A stretch of DNA of 8,136 nt. Source: Spirochaetaceae bacterium. GTDB lineage: Bacteria; Spirochaetota; Spirochaetia; Sphaerochaetales; Sphaerochaetaceae. Shown one piece after another: positions 1 through 5,822 of this stretch. Numbering within the stretch: position 1 is the stretch's first letter; the number at the start of each line of letters is the position of its first letter. Position numbers and translations under genes: made by a program. Under the pieces are notes generated by a model. The model had not been told where the DNA came from. It ran no database searches and saw only the letters and a program-made list of their open reading frames with translations. Where the stretch lies: the NCBI GenBank assembly GCA_016649775.1, contig JAENWY010000100.1:1-8136 (forward strand), in the 5' to 3' direction.

Positions 1-1329
1 CAACTCCCAGATCCACTTGTTCGAGAAGTTAGAATTGTTGATGTAACTAGAAATTCACAAAGTTATTCTTTATCTACAATATTTGATGAGTTTATTGGTA
101 AAACTCTTAATGACGCAAATTTGGATAAACTAGAATCTGATATTAGTCGGTTTAATAAAATTAACAATATTACCACAACTTCATATAGTTTTACTCCTTA
201 CAATAAAAGAAGTAGTAGTGAAGGAATTTTATACCTATATATAAGAGATTGGGAAAAGTCACCATCAAGAATTGCTATTAGCTTAGATGGTTACTTTGGT
301 TTTTCAAATAATCCTGAAAACTATAGTTGGGCTAATACTAATTTAGATATAGCTGGTATATTTGCAAAGGTTAATGATACTGATCTTGATGCAAGTATAG
401 ACTTGTCCTTTAAAGATGTAGCAAAAGGCACTGGAAAACTTTATTATAATATTTCATCAGCTGATAAGATATTAATTGATGGAATTGCAGGTCTTTCTAT
501 ATCTGTGGGAGGAATATCTCCAGTTAACTCTAATTATTTTAAAAATCGTATAACATCAACAGGATTACAAGCTTCAATTTCTTTAGGAACACAGCTACAA
601 TATGCTAGTGATTTATTATTTCAATCTAATATTGTTTATAAAATTTCATACCTTTCTCCTTCAACTCTTCCTAAAGAACTAATTTATCATTTAAATAATA
701 ACGATGTAGCTCAAATACCTTATACTGACCCATTTGTTTCGCAACTTCACTTTATGTTAGGTAGTGTTTATAGTGTACATGATCCTTCTTTGTTTTCAAC
801 TTCAGGATTTTTGGTTAATTTAAATGGAATGTTGGGAAATGATAATAATAACTTTTCTTATAGTGGCGAATTTGGAGTAAAATATTCCTATCCAATCAAT
901 AAACAGGATACCTTTAAATTTAACTTTAATTTAAGTTTTAGAAATTCTAATCCAGAACTATTAGATTCCTATTATCAACTTGGTGGATATAGAGGGATGG
1001 CAGGTTACGCTAATTCACAATACAGAAGAGGCTATATGTTAATAGATTTAACTTATCAGAAAGAGCTTGGGAAATTTGTTGGACCTATATTTCTTCAAAG
1101 TGGAATAAAATTTTTAACCTATGATTCTTATAATCCATATGACAATCTTTATTCTACTGCACCCCCTGCAACATTAATGCACTATCCAGAAAGTTCTATT
1201 AATATATTTGAAGTAGCAGATATTGGCGTTTATGTTGGAATTGGAACTAAATTTAATAAAGCTTCTTTAGTTGTAGGTTTAGGCTTTTCAGTTGATAAGA
1301 AATTTGCATTAACAATTGAGTTCTTTTAA
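1..1329 (+). CDS. Omp85-superfamily outer-membrane beta-barrel protein, C-terminal part (possibly patatin-type)
   Basis: The reading frame is open to the first base, so the true start lies upstream; 442 residues plus the stop are visible. The TTG at 121 is an internal codon, not a credible start. Residues 1 to about 60 look like the end of a POTRA domain: an F-x2-F-I-G-K-x-L pattern followed by a helix, then a strand. The rest alternates polar and hydrophobic residues with many Gly, Asn, Ser and Tyr, as in a transmembrane beta-barrel. The GGYRGMAGY segment (R331-G332, bases 982-1008) matches the loop-6 (V/I)RG(F/Y) signature of Omp85 proteins, and the chain ends in Phe, the usual outer-membrane sorting signal. 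One POTRA followed by a barrel of about 370 residues suits a PlpD/FplA-like patatin autotransporter (type Vd), but BamA or TamA cannot be excluded because the N-terminus is missing. It is the first visible gene of a three-gene operon. Confidence 0.75.
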   Translation, partial: QLPDPLVREVRIVDVTRNSQSYSLSTIFDEFIGKTLNDANLDKLESDISRFNKINNITTTSYSFTPYNKRSSSEGILYLYIRDWEKSPSRIAISLDGYFGFSNNPENYSWANTNLDIAGIFAKVNDTDLDASIDLSFKDVAKGTGKLYYNISSADKILIDGIAGLSISVGGISPVNSNYFKNRITSTGLQASISLGTQLQYASDLLFQSNIVYKISYLSPSTLPKELIYHLNNNDVAQIPYTDPFVSQLHFMLGSVYSVHDPSLFSTSGFLVNLNGMLGNDNNNFSYSGEFGVKYSYPINKQDTFKFNFNLSFRNSNPELLDSYYQLGGYRGMAGYANSQYRRGYMLIDLTYQKELGKFVGPIFLQSGIKFLTYDSYNPYDNLYSTAPPATLMHYPESSINIFEVADIGVYVGIGTKFNKASLVVGLGFSVDKKFALTIEFF

Positions 1330-2339
1330 TGGAAAACCGTTGGAACACTTACACAACCTATTTAAATAATAAATATGGTCACGGTGTATATAGAATCGGA
1401 ATTGATGGAGGATTTTCTTGTCCTAATAGAGAAGGCGATAGAAGTGGTGGGTGTAGCTTTTGTGATGGAACAGGAGCAAGTCCAACCTACTATCGAACTA
1501 AAGAAGGAAAATGGAAAAGATCTTCAATCTTTCAAAGAAATGTTGCCTTAAAAGGTCCTAGAAAAGTTGAACCTTTAGATCTTCGTCTTGATTCCATAGA
1601 GAAACAAGTTGAAAGAGGAATGTCTTTTATAAAAAGGCGTTATAATGTTGATTACTACAGTATATACTTTCAAGCTTGGACTAGTACCTATGCCAGCGTT
1701 GAAGAATTAAAAAAACTTTATGATAAGGCCTTATCACTTTATAAGTTTACAGAGTTTATAATTTCGACTCGTCCAGATTCTCTGGATGATGAAATAATAG
1801 AGTTAATTGCTTCTTATAAAAATAAAGTTTCAGATGTATGGGTTGAAGTTGGTCTCCAAAGTAGCAATAATAGTACCCTAGAGCGAATAAAAAGAGGACA
1901 TACTTCTGAAGATTATGTAAAAGCTGTTAATTCTTTACATGAAAGGGGTATTAAAGTATCCACTCATATAATTACAGGTTTGCCAGGTGAGAGTCGAGAA
2001 GATTTACGAGCTACTGTAAAACTAATTAATAGTGTAGGTAGTGAAGGTATTAAAATACATAATCTTGATATTCTTGGTGGAACACAATTTTTTGATGAGT
2101 ATATGTTAGGTGAAATTAGTGTCCCTAGTAATGATCGCGCTATTGAAGATTGTATGTTTATTATTAGAAGACTTAGACCAGATATGATTGTTCAAAGGAT
2201 TATTTGTGAGAGTCCCTCTCATAGACTTGCTGCTCCAAGAAATTTCTTCGATAAATCAAAGATAATACAACTTTTAAATGAACAAATGGAAGAGTATAAT
2301 GCTTTTCAGGGAGATTTATATGAATTTGAAAGAATTTAG
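1329..2339 (+). CDS. TIGR01212 (YhcC/YtqA) family radical SAM protein
   Basis: This 336-residue protein resembles E. coli YhcC and B. subtilis YtqA. The cluster ligands are C31, C42 and C45 in GGFSCPNREGDRSGGCSFC; the long C-x10-C-x2-C spacing, instead of CX3CX2C, is typical of the family. Other family landmarks are FQAWTSTYA, STRPD, EVGLQSSNNSTLERIKRGH, HIITGLPGES and KIHNLDILGGT. Residues about 46-80 form a basic insertion absent from E. coli YhcC, which may explain the extra length. B. subtilis YtqA has been proposed (as MnmL) to act on the cmnm5U wobble modification of tRNA with the methyltransferase YtqB. No such partner is visible here, so that role is inference. The ATG shares its A with the TAA stop of the barrel gene (TAATG), indicating translational coupling. 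Family assignment is secure; substrate is not. Confidence 0.9.
   Translation: MENRWNTYTTYLNNKYGHGVYRIGIDGGFSCPNREGDRSGGCSFCDGTGASPTYYRTKEGKWKRSSIFQRNVALKGPRKVEPLDLRLDSIEKQVERGMSFIKRRYNVDYYSIYFQAWTSTYASVEELKKLYDKALSLYKFTEFIISTRPDSLDDEIIELIASYKNKVSDVWVEVGLQSSNNSTLERIKRGHTSEDYVKAVNSLHERGIKVSTHIITGLPGESREDLRATVKLINSVGSEGIKIHNLDILGGTQFFDEYMLGEISVPSNDRAIEDCMFIIRRLRPDMIVQRIICESPSHRLAAPRNFFDKSKIIQLLNEQMEEYNAFQGDLYEFERI
2308..2313 (+). promoter_or_regulatory. Shine-Dalgarno site fixing the VanZ-like gene start
   Basis: AGGGAG lies 6 nt before the ATG at 2320, inside the end of the radical SAM gene. The upstream in-frame ATGs at 2278 and 2299 have no comparable site, so 2320 is the preferred start. 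Confidence 0.7.
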
Positions 2340-2808
2340 TCTAGAACAAAAGACTGCACTTAATGAAGAATTAATGAGTAAGTCTAAATTTCCAAAAATA
2401 TTTTCTATTATATCAACAATATTTATTCTTATTGCCTCTTTATTGCCTCCTAGCCATGCAATTCAGGTTAGAAATTTTCCTTTAGCGGATAAAGGTGAGC
2501 ATATGAGTGCTTATGCTGTATTAGGTTTTTTTCTATTTTTATCTTTTGCCGATCTAATAATTTCAAAGAAATTATTAGAAAATAAAGATTTTAAAATTAA
2601 TTGGATTAAAGCTCCTTTTTTTCAAACATTATTATTTGGTGTACCTCTAGGTGTTATTATCGAGATAATACAAATATTTGTAGGTAGAACTTTTGATATA
2701 TTTGATATGCTAGCAGATACAATTGGACTTGCTGTTGGATGTACTTTTGCCATTTTAATAATGCAATTATTTATAAATAGTATTATAAAAAAAATAAAAT
2801 CTAAATAG
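2320..2808 (+). CDS. VanZ-like family membrane protein
   Basis: From the preferred ATG this is a 162-residue integral membrane protein. An in-frame ATG at 2278 would give 176 residues but would deepen the overlap with the radical SAM gene and lacks a ribosome binding site. Hydrophobic segments lie at about 26-42, 62-82, 100-121 and 135-156. VanZ-family marks are D57-K-G-x-H61 at the start of the second segment and E115-x2-Q118, G122-R123 and D129-x2-A132 around the third and fourth. VanZ itself gives low-level teicoplanin resistance, but most relatives of this size have no known function and nothing here points to resistance. The start overlaps the previous stop by 20 nt, so it is probably co-translated as the last gene of the operon. 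The C-terminus is Lys-rich and likely cytoplasmic. Confidence 0.8.
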   Translation: MNLKEFSLEQKTALNEELMSKSKFPKIFSIISTIFILIASLLPPSHAIQVRNFPLADKGEHMSAYAVLGFFLFLSFADLIISKKLLENKDFKINWIKAPFFQTLLFGVPLGVIIEIIQIFVGRTFDIFDMLADTIGLAVGCTFAILIMQLFINSIIKKIKSK

Positions 2809-2832
2809 TCATATTTATATTAAACTAAAACG

Positions 2833-2854
2833 AGGAGCTAAGGCTTCTTTTTTT
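2833..2854 (+). terminator. Rho-independent terminator of the barrel/radical SAM/VanZ operon
   Basis: AGGAGC (2833-2838), a TAAG loop and GCTTCT (2843-2848) form a 6-bp stem with one G-U pair. The last T of the stem begins a run of seven T (2848-2854). It lies 24 nt after the VanZ-like stop codon and points at the convergent gene. Confidence 0.75.
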
Positions 2855-2916
2855 ATCTTAAAATATTAATCCGATATTAAAATTAAATTGATGTAGCAAA
2901 TAATCTTTGAAAGAGG

Positions 2917-2948
2917 AAAAATTACAGCCCCTAAATTGAGACTGTAAT
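2917..2948 (-). terminator. Strong rho-independent terminator of the ammonia-lyase gene
   Basis: Read on the minus strand, ATTACAGTCTC pairs with GGGGCTGTAAT around an AATTTA loop. This gives an 11-bp stem with two G-U pairs, followed at once by five T. The hairpin starts 21 nt past the stop codon. A smaller AGAGA/TCTCT hairpin with a T-run (2961-2977) overlaps the stop codon and may help. Together with 2833-2854 it separates two convergent transcripts. Confidence 0.8.
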
Positions 2949-2969
2949 AAGTTAAATATGAAAAAGAGA

Positions 2970-4223
2970 TTATCTCTCTGTTTTATAAGTATCAGGAACA
3001 GGATCTGAACCATCCCAAACAATCTGTCTGAAACTTTTTGGATCTGTATTACCTTCAGTATTGATAAATAAGATATTACTGGTGTGATCAAGTTTTAAAT
3101 AATCTTTTAGTTCATCATTTCCTTGTAAAGATAATAATTGGTATAAAGCACCGAGTGTTACTGCACCAGATTCACCACTAATAATCATTGGATCACCTTT
3201 TAATGGAGTAGCCATGATTCTCATACCACGAGCTGCAACATAATCAGGAACCTTCATGAATACATCAGCATTTTCTTTTAGAATTTCCCAAGCAATAGGA
3301 GATGTTTCGCCACAAGCTAAACCCGCCATTATTGTAGAAAGAGAACCATCAATATCATGAGTTTTACCATCATCATATTTTGCAGTTTCAAATACACAAG
3401 CAGCAGTTTGTGGTTCAACAACGATAAATTTTGGAGGTGTAACCCCATTGCATAGAGCTGAATAGAAACCAATTACAGCAGCTGCTAGTGCACCTACACC
3501 AGCTTGTACGAATACATGAGTTGGATATTCAATTCCTTGGCTACTGAATTGTTTTTGAGCTTCTAAAAGCATTGTTGTATAGCCTTGCATGATTCTTGTA
3601 GGAACTATTGTATAACCATCCCATGATGTATCACTAATTACTTCCCAACCATTTTTTTTAGCATCAACAACACATTGTTTAACAGCATGGTCATAGTTTC
3701 CAGGAATAATTTTTACAGTTGCATCATAGGCTCTAATTGCATCAATTCTTGCTTGACTTGTTTCACTGTGAACATAAATCATACATTTTTGACCAAGCAT
3801 TTTTGCTGCCCAAGCAATACCACGACCGTGGTTACCATCTGTTGCACTAGCAAAAGTGATTTCGCCAAGTTTCTTTTTTACTTCAGAACTTGTCAAATAA
3901 TCAAAAGAAAGTTGATCATCAGTTATATTTAGTTTGTCTTGGAAAAATTTGAATATTGCAAAACTTCCACCCATAACTTTGAAACTGTTAAGTTCCATTC
4001 TTTCACCTTCATTTTTAATATAAATACCACCAACTCCTAGCATGGTTGCTAGGTTAGGAAGTGCTGCTAAACGAGTTATGTAATAACCAGGAATTTGGCT
4101 ATGTAGATGACGAGCTAATCTAGCTGTTTCAATTGGGAACATTTCTTTAGCTTTAGAAAGGTCTTTTGAATCATGGGTTTTAATAATCCAATCAATGTCT
4201 GATGCACTATGAACTTTTTGCAT
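2970..4223 (-). CDS. ygeX: Diaminopropionate ammonia-lyase (PLP fold type II)
   Basis: This 417-residue protein resembles E. coli YgeX, which splits 2,3-diaminopropionate into pyruvate and two ammonia. K82 in NSFKVMGG is the expected Schiff-base lysine (E. coli K77). D129 in SATDGNHGRG and D198 in SDTSWDGY match E. coli D120 and D189, which serve in catalysis on the two substrate enantiomers. The PLP phosphate loop is likely QAGVGALAAA (GVG at 242-244). The length is close to the family norm and nothing looks broken. The ATG is supported by AGGAG 8 nt upstream on the minus strand (plus 4232-4236). The gene stands alone; none of the ygeW, ygeY, ssnA or hydantoinase neighbours of enterobacteria are visible. 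Its likely role is catabolic, feeding pyruvate and ammonia. Threonine dehydratase or other fold-II lyases are less likely given the overall match. Confidence 0.93.
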   Translation of the reverse strand: MQKVHSASDIDWIIKTHDSKDLSKAKEMFPIETARLARHLHSQIPGYYITRLAALPNLATMLGVGGIYIKNEGERMELNSFKVMGGSFAIFKFFQDKLNITDDQLSFDYLTSSEVKKKLGEITFASATDGNHGRGIAWAAKMLGQKCMIYVHSETSQARIDAIRAYDATVKIIPGNYDHAVKQCVVDAKKNGWEVISDTSWDGYTIVPTRIMQGYTTMLLEAQKQFSSQGIEYPTHVFVQAGVGALAAAVIGFYSALCNGVTPPKFIVVEPQTAACVFETAKYDDGKTHDIDGSLSTIMAGLACGETSPIAWEILKENADVFMKVPDYVAARGMRIMATPLKGDPMIISGESGAVTLGALYQLLSLQGNDELKDYLKLDHTSNILFINTEGNTDPKSFRQIVWDGSDPVPDTYKTER

Positions 4224-4248
4224 TTTAATATCTCCTAGTTTTTTTTAA

Positions 4249-4277
4249 ATTACAATATAAATAATAACATAAGTAAA
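4249..4277 (-). promoter_or_regulatory. Candidate sigma-70-type promoter of the ammonia-lyase gene
   Basis: On the minus strand, TTTACT (plus 4272-4277) and TGTAAT (plus 4249-4254) are separated by 17 bp, scoring 4/6 and 5/6 against TTGACA and TATAAT. Transcription would begin near 4242, leaving a leader of about 19 nt. AT-rich sequence makes chance matches likely, so this is tentative. Confidence 0.4.
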
Positions 4278-4317
4278 ACTCTTATTGTTTTTTTCTTCTA
4301 AATTTTTAAACCGTTGT

Positions 4318-4392
4318 TGTATAAGCGATTTTATCTAATTCGCCACTACTCTATCCATTAAGTAAAAATAAAGCAATGGGTAGTACTATACA
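4318..4392. other. Possible structured element with nested inverted repeats
   Basis: TGTATA (4318-4323) pairs with TATACA (4387-4392), GCGA (4325-4328) with TCGC (4340-4343), and CTATCCATT (4351-4359) with AATGGGTAG (4375-4383). This could form a small three-way junction. On the minus strand the last stem can instead form 10 perfect pairs with a 5-nt bulge. It is relatively GC-rich for this spacer. Transcription and strand are unknown. Confidence 0.35.
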
Positions 4393-4444
4393 TTTAAGAT
4401 TTTTTTAGGAAAAACTAAATAAATATATAAAAATACAATTAATA

Positions 4445-4460
4445 ACTAATAATTATTAGT
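4445..4460. repeat. Perfect 16-bp palindrome
   Basis: ACTAATAATTATTAGT equals its own reverse complement. Its left half, ACTAATAA, recurs as a direct copy at 4476-4483, exactly 31 bp downstream. It could be an operator, but AT-only palindromes arise easily by chance. Confidence 0.4.
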
Positions 4461-4649
4461 AAAAATTACGCATATACTAATAAAGATTATATTAAATTCC
4501 GTGAATTAACATATGTGAAGTTTAAAATTATATTTTCTTATACTAACTAAACTTATGGAATACAATTGATCTATAGTAATTAAATATTGAACTTTATTAA
4601 ATCTTTTAAATATTACTTAATTTTTGTTGTATAGAATTTATTAAAAAAT

Positions 4650-4671
4650 ATTAATTTGCTATTAAATTGCT
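4650..4671 (+). repeat. Tandem 11-bp repeat before the nrdG promoter
   Basis: ATTAATTTGCT (4650-4660) is followed directly by ATTAAATTGCT (4661-4671), 10 of 11 bases identical. The period is about one helical turn, and the pair ends 7 bp before the candidate -35 of nrdG. It may be a direct-repeat activator site. Confidence 0.35.
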
Positions 4672-4678
4672 TTTTAGA

Positions 4679-4706
4679 TTGAATTTTTTTAAGTTATGGA
4701 TAAAAT
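4679..4706 (+). promoter_or_regulatory. Candidate sigma-70-type promoter of nrdG
   Basis: TTGAAT (4679-4684) and TAAAAT (4701-4706) are separated by 16 bp. Transcription would start near 4713, about 42 nt before the nrdG ATG. The sequence is AT-rich, so confidence is limited. Confidence 0.45.
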
Positions 4707-4754
4707 AAAGTTAAACCAAATCCAAAAATGTAAAAATTAAAAGAGAGATTAATT

Positions 4755-5450
4755 ATGATGAAATTTCACGGTCTAATAAAATCAACACTTGTTGATTATC
4801 CAGATAAACTTGCAGCTACTTTTTTTACAGGTGGATGTAACTTAAGATGTCCTTTTTGCCATAATTCTACATTAGTATTAGATCCAGAATCTCAACCCTA
4901 TTTGGATGAAGAGGAAATTAAAGAATTTCTTGTTAGAAAAACACGTTATTTAGATGGAATTTGTATTACTGGAGGAGAACCTTTACTTCAAGAAGGTTTA
5001 GTAGAATTTGCTCAATATTTAAAATCACTTGGATACTCTGTTAAATTAGATACTAATGGATCTCTTCCTGATAAATTAAAAGAGCTATTAGATATGGATT
5101 TACTAGATTATGTTGCTATGGATGTAAAAAGTGATAGAGCTGGTTATGCAGCAGCAGTAGGGTACCCAAAAATAAATATTGAAAATTTCGAAAAATCTAT
5201 CGAAATTTTAAAAAACAGTAAAGTTGATCATGAATTCAGGACTACAGTGGTCAGAGAATTACATAGTACACAACAACTTATTAACATTGCAAAGTGGATT
5301 GGTAAGGACCAAAAATACTATCTTCAAACTTTTTCAGATAAGGGTGAAAATATAATTCAGGGTTTACATGGGTATAGTGCAAAAGAAGAAATAACTATGC
5401 AGAATACATTAAAGAGTTATATAGCTTTTATTAAAGTTAGAGGTATATAA
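4755..5450 (+). CDS. nrdG: Anaerobic ribonucleoside-triphosphate reductase activating protein (radical SAM activase)
   Basis: This 231-residue protein carries the radical SAM cluster motif CNLRCPFC (C28, C32, C35) and the SAM-binding TGGEP (72-76). The N-terminal GLIKSTLVDYPDKLAATFFTGG block is typical of the longer NrdG form (TIGR02495), rather than the roughly 150-residue E. coli type. Further family features are KLDTNGS, YVAMDVKS and the QTFSDKG segment near the C-terminus. The enzyme reductively cleaves SAM to generate the glycyl radical on NrdD, encoded next on the same strand. Two adjacent ATGs (4755, 4758) could start it; AGAGAG 7 nt before 4755 supports the first, though this is a weak Shine-Dalgarno match. 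No clear terminator follows, so readthrough into nrdD is possible in addition to the separate nrdD promoter. Confidence 0.93.
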   Translation: MMKFHGLIKSTLVDYPDKLAATFFTGGCNLRCPFCHNSTLVLDPESQPYLDEEEIKEFLVRKTRYLDGICITGGEPLLQEGLVEFAQYLKSLGYSVKLDTNGSLPDKLKELLDMDLLDYVAMDVKSDRAGYAAAVGYPKINIENFEKSIEILKNSKVDHEFRTTVVRELHSTQQLINIAKWIGKDQKYYLQTFSDKGENIIQGLHGYSAKEEITMQNTLKSYIAFIKVRGI

Positions 5451-5493
5451 TATATAACTATTAAGAAATTAAATATTAAACTCGTTGCATAAG

Positions 5494-5509
5494 ACACTAT
5501 GAGTAGTGT
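5494..5509. promoter_or_regulatory. NrdR box 1 (upstream)
   Basis: ACACTATGAGTAGTGT matches 13 of 16 positions of the NrdR consensus ACACWATATATWGTGT, with perfect ACAC and GTGT ends. NrdR is the ATP-cone repressor of ribonucleotide reductase genes; nrdR itself is not in the window. The centre-to-centre distance to box 2 is 31 bp, the usual arrangement for paired NrdR boxes. Confidence 0.8.
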
Positions 5510-5524
5510 AGTAAAAAAAAAATG

Positions 5525-5540
5525 ACACTCTATATTGCGT
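5525..5540. promoter_or_regulatory. NrdR box 2 (overlaps -35)
   Basis: ACACTCTATATTGCGT matches 14 of 16 positions of the NrdR consensus. Its last six bases, TTGCGT, are also the -35 of the nrdD promoter, so bound NrdR would block RNA polymerase. The 15-bp linker from box 1 contains ten consecutive A (5513-5522), which could bend the DNA. Confidence 0.82.
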
Positions 5541-5563
5541 TATAAAATTAAATCTGTTACAAT
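5535..5563 (+). promoter_or_regulatory. nrdD promoter with extended -10
   Basis: The -35 TTGCGT (5535-5540) and -10 TACAAT (5558-5563) are separated by 17 bp, with the TG of an extended -10 at 5555-5556. Transcription would begin near 5570, leaving a leader of about 260 nt. A weaker alternative, TTAACT (5577-5582) with TATAAA (5601-5606), would start transcripts just before the folded RNA. Confidence 0.7.
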
Positions 5564-5612
5564 AATTCTAAGTGGTTTAACTGATAATATATTATTATTT
5601 TATAAATCAAAA

Positions 5613-5735
5613 TCAATGCTCACAACTTAAGGAATAACTGGTAAGTCTTTTATATAATAACCAATTATTCATTGCTTTAATGTAGGGTATCTATCCTCAG
5701 AAACACGCGTAATGAGCTTGAGTTGTGGACATTGA
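5613..5735 (+). ncRNA. Candidate structured leader RNA or small RNA upstream of nrdD (three-way junction)
   Basis: P1 pairs 5613-5631 with 5717-5735: 19 positions with one C-A mismatch (5619/5729) and two G-U pairs, including CACAACTTAAG with CTTGAGTTGTG. P2 begins at the very next base: GAATAACTGGT (5632-5642) with ACCAATTATTC (5660-5670), 11 positions with one C-A mismatch. P3 starts directly after P2: ATTGC (5671-5675) with GTAAT (5709-5713), enclosing an AGGGT/ATCCT hairpin (5684-5697). Only GAG (5714-5716) links P3 back to P1. By hand count the plus strand gains four G-U pairs that would be A-C on the minus strand, mildly favouring plus. No riboswitch consensus I know (cobalamin, purine, TPP, SAM, THF, T-box) matches, nor does 6S RNA. 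It could be a cis-acting leader or a processed small RNA. Confidence 0.55.
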
Positions 5736-5756
5736 ATCAAAACAATTAAAAATTAG

Positions 5757-5815
5757 TTCGATTTACTTAATATTAATTTTTAAAAGAGTCTTTACTTAAA
5801 ATTAAATAAATCGAA
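5757..5815 (+). promoter_or_regulatory. AT-rich hairpin abutting the nrdD ribosome binding site
   Basis: TTCGATTTA (5757-5765) pairs perfectly with TAAATCGAA (5807-5815). Inside it, TTAATTTT (5773-5780) pairs with AAAATTAA (5798-5805), continued by TAAA/TTTA (5781-5784, 5791-5794). The 3' arm ends one base before AGGGAG (5817-5822). A competing pairing, TTAAAAATTA (5746-5755) with TAATTTTTAA (5774-5783), would disrupt it. Confidence 0.45.
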
Positions 5816-5816
5816 A

Positions 5817-5822
5817 AGGGAG
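5817..5822 (+). promoter_or_regulatory. nrdD Shine-Dalgarno site
   Basis: AGGGAG lies 7 nt before the ATG at 5830 and fixes that start. It directly follows the 3' arm of the preceding hairpin. Confidence 0.75.

Larger units (their letters stand above)
4224..4754. other. 531-bp AT-rich divergent intergenic region
   Basis: No credible coding frame is present. The region separates the minus-strand ammonia-lyase from the plus-strand nrdG, so both genes must be transcribed outward from here. It holds candidate promoters for each gene, a hairpin-forming element (4318-4392), a perfect 16-bp palindrome (4445-4460) and a tandem 11-bp repeat (4650-4671). I found no convincing NrdR box here, unlike the region before nrdD. 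Confidence 0.8.

Noticed and set aside
121..123. TTG as start of the barrel protein
   Set aside because: The frame is open upstream to base 1 and the upstream residues continue a POTRA-like domain, so the gene is cut by the window edge.
2278..2280. ATG at 2278 as start of the VanZ-like gene
   Set aside because: It gives a 62-nt overlap and no Shine-Dalgarno site, while 2320 has AGGGAG at ideal spacing.
2858..3091. 77-residue minus-strand open frame
   Set aside because: It overlaps the ammonia-lyase gene end in another frame and runs through its terminator; no family resemblance and no ribosome binding site.
3675..3932. 85-residue plus-strand open frame inside the ammonia-lyase gene
   Set aside because: Antisense shadow of a well-conserved enzyme; its composition is that of complemented codons, not a real protein.
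4346..4400. NrdR-box-like sequences before nrdG
   Set aside because: Best matches reach only about 8-9 of 16 consensus positions and lack both ACAC and GTGT ends.
4224..4754. Replication origin or CRISPR array in the AT-rich spacer
   Set aside because: No cluster of DnaA-box-like sites and no regularly spaced repeats were found.
5613..5735. 6S RNA, SRP RNA, cobalamin or purine riboswitch
   Set aside because: The architecture lacks the 6S central bubble, the SRP GGAA-loop domain and any B12-box or purine-core sequence.
5712..5735. Short leader peptide frame (ATG at 5712, seven codons)
   Set aside because: It has no ribosome binding site and lies within the 3' arm of the long P1 helix.
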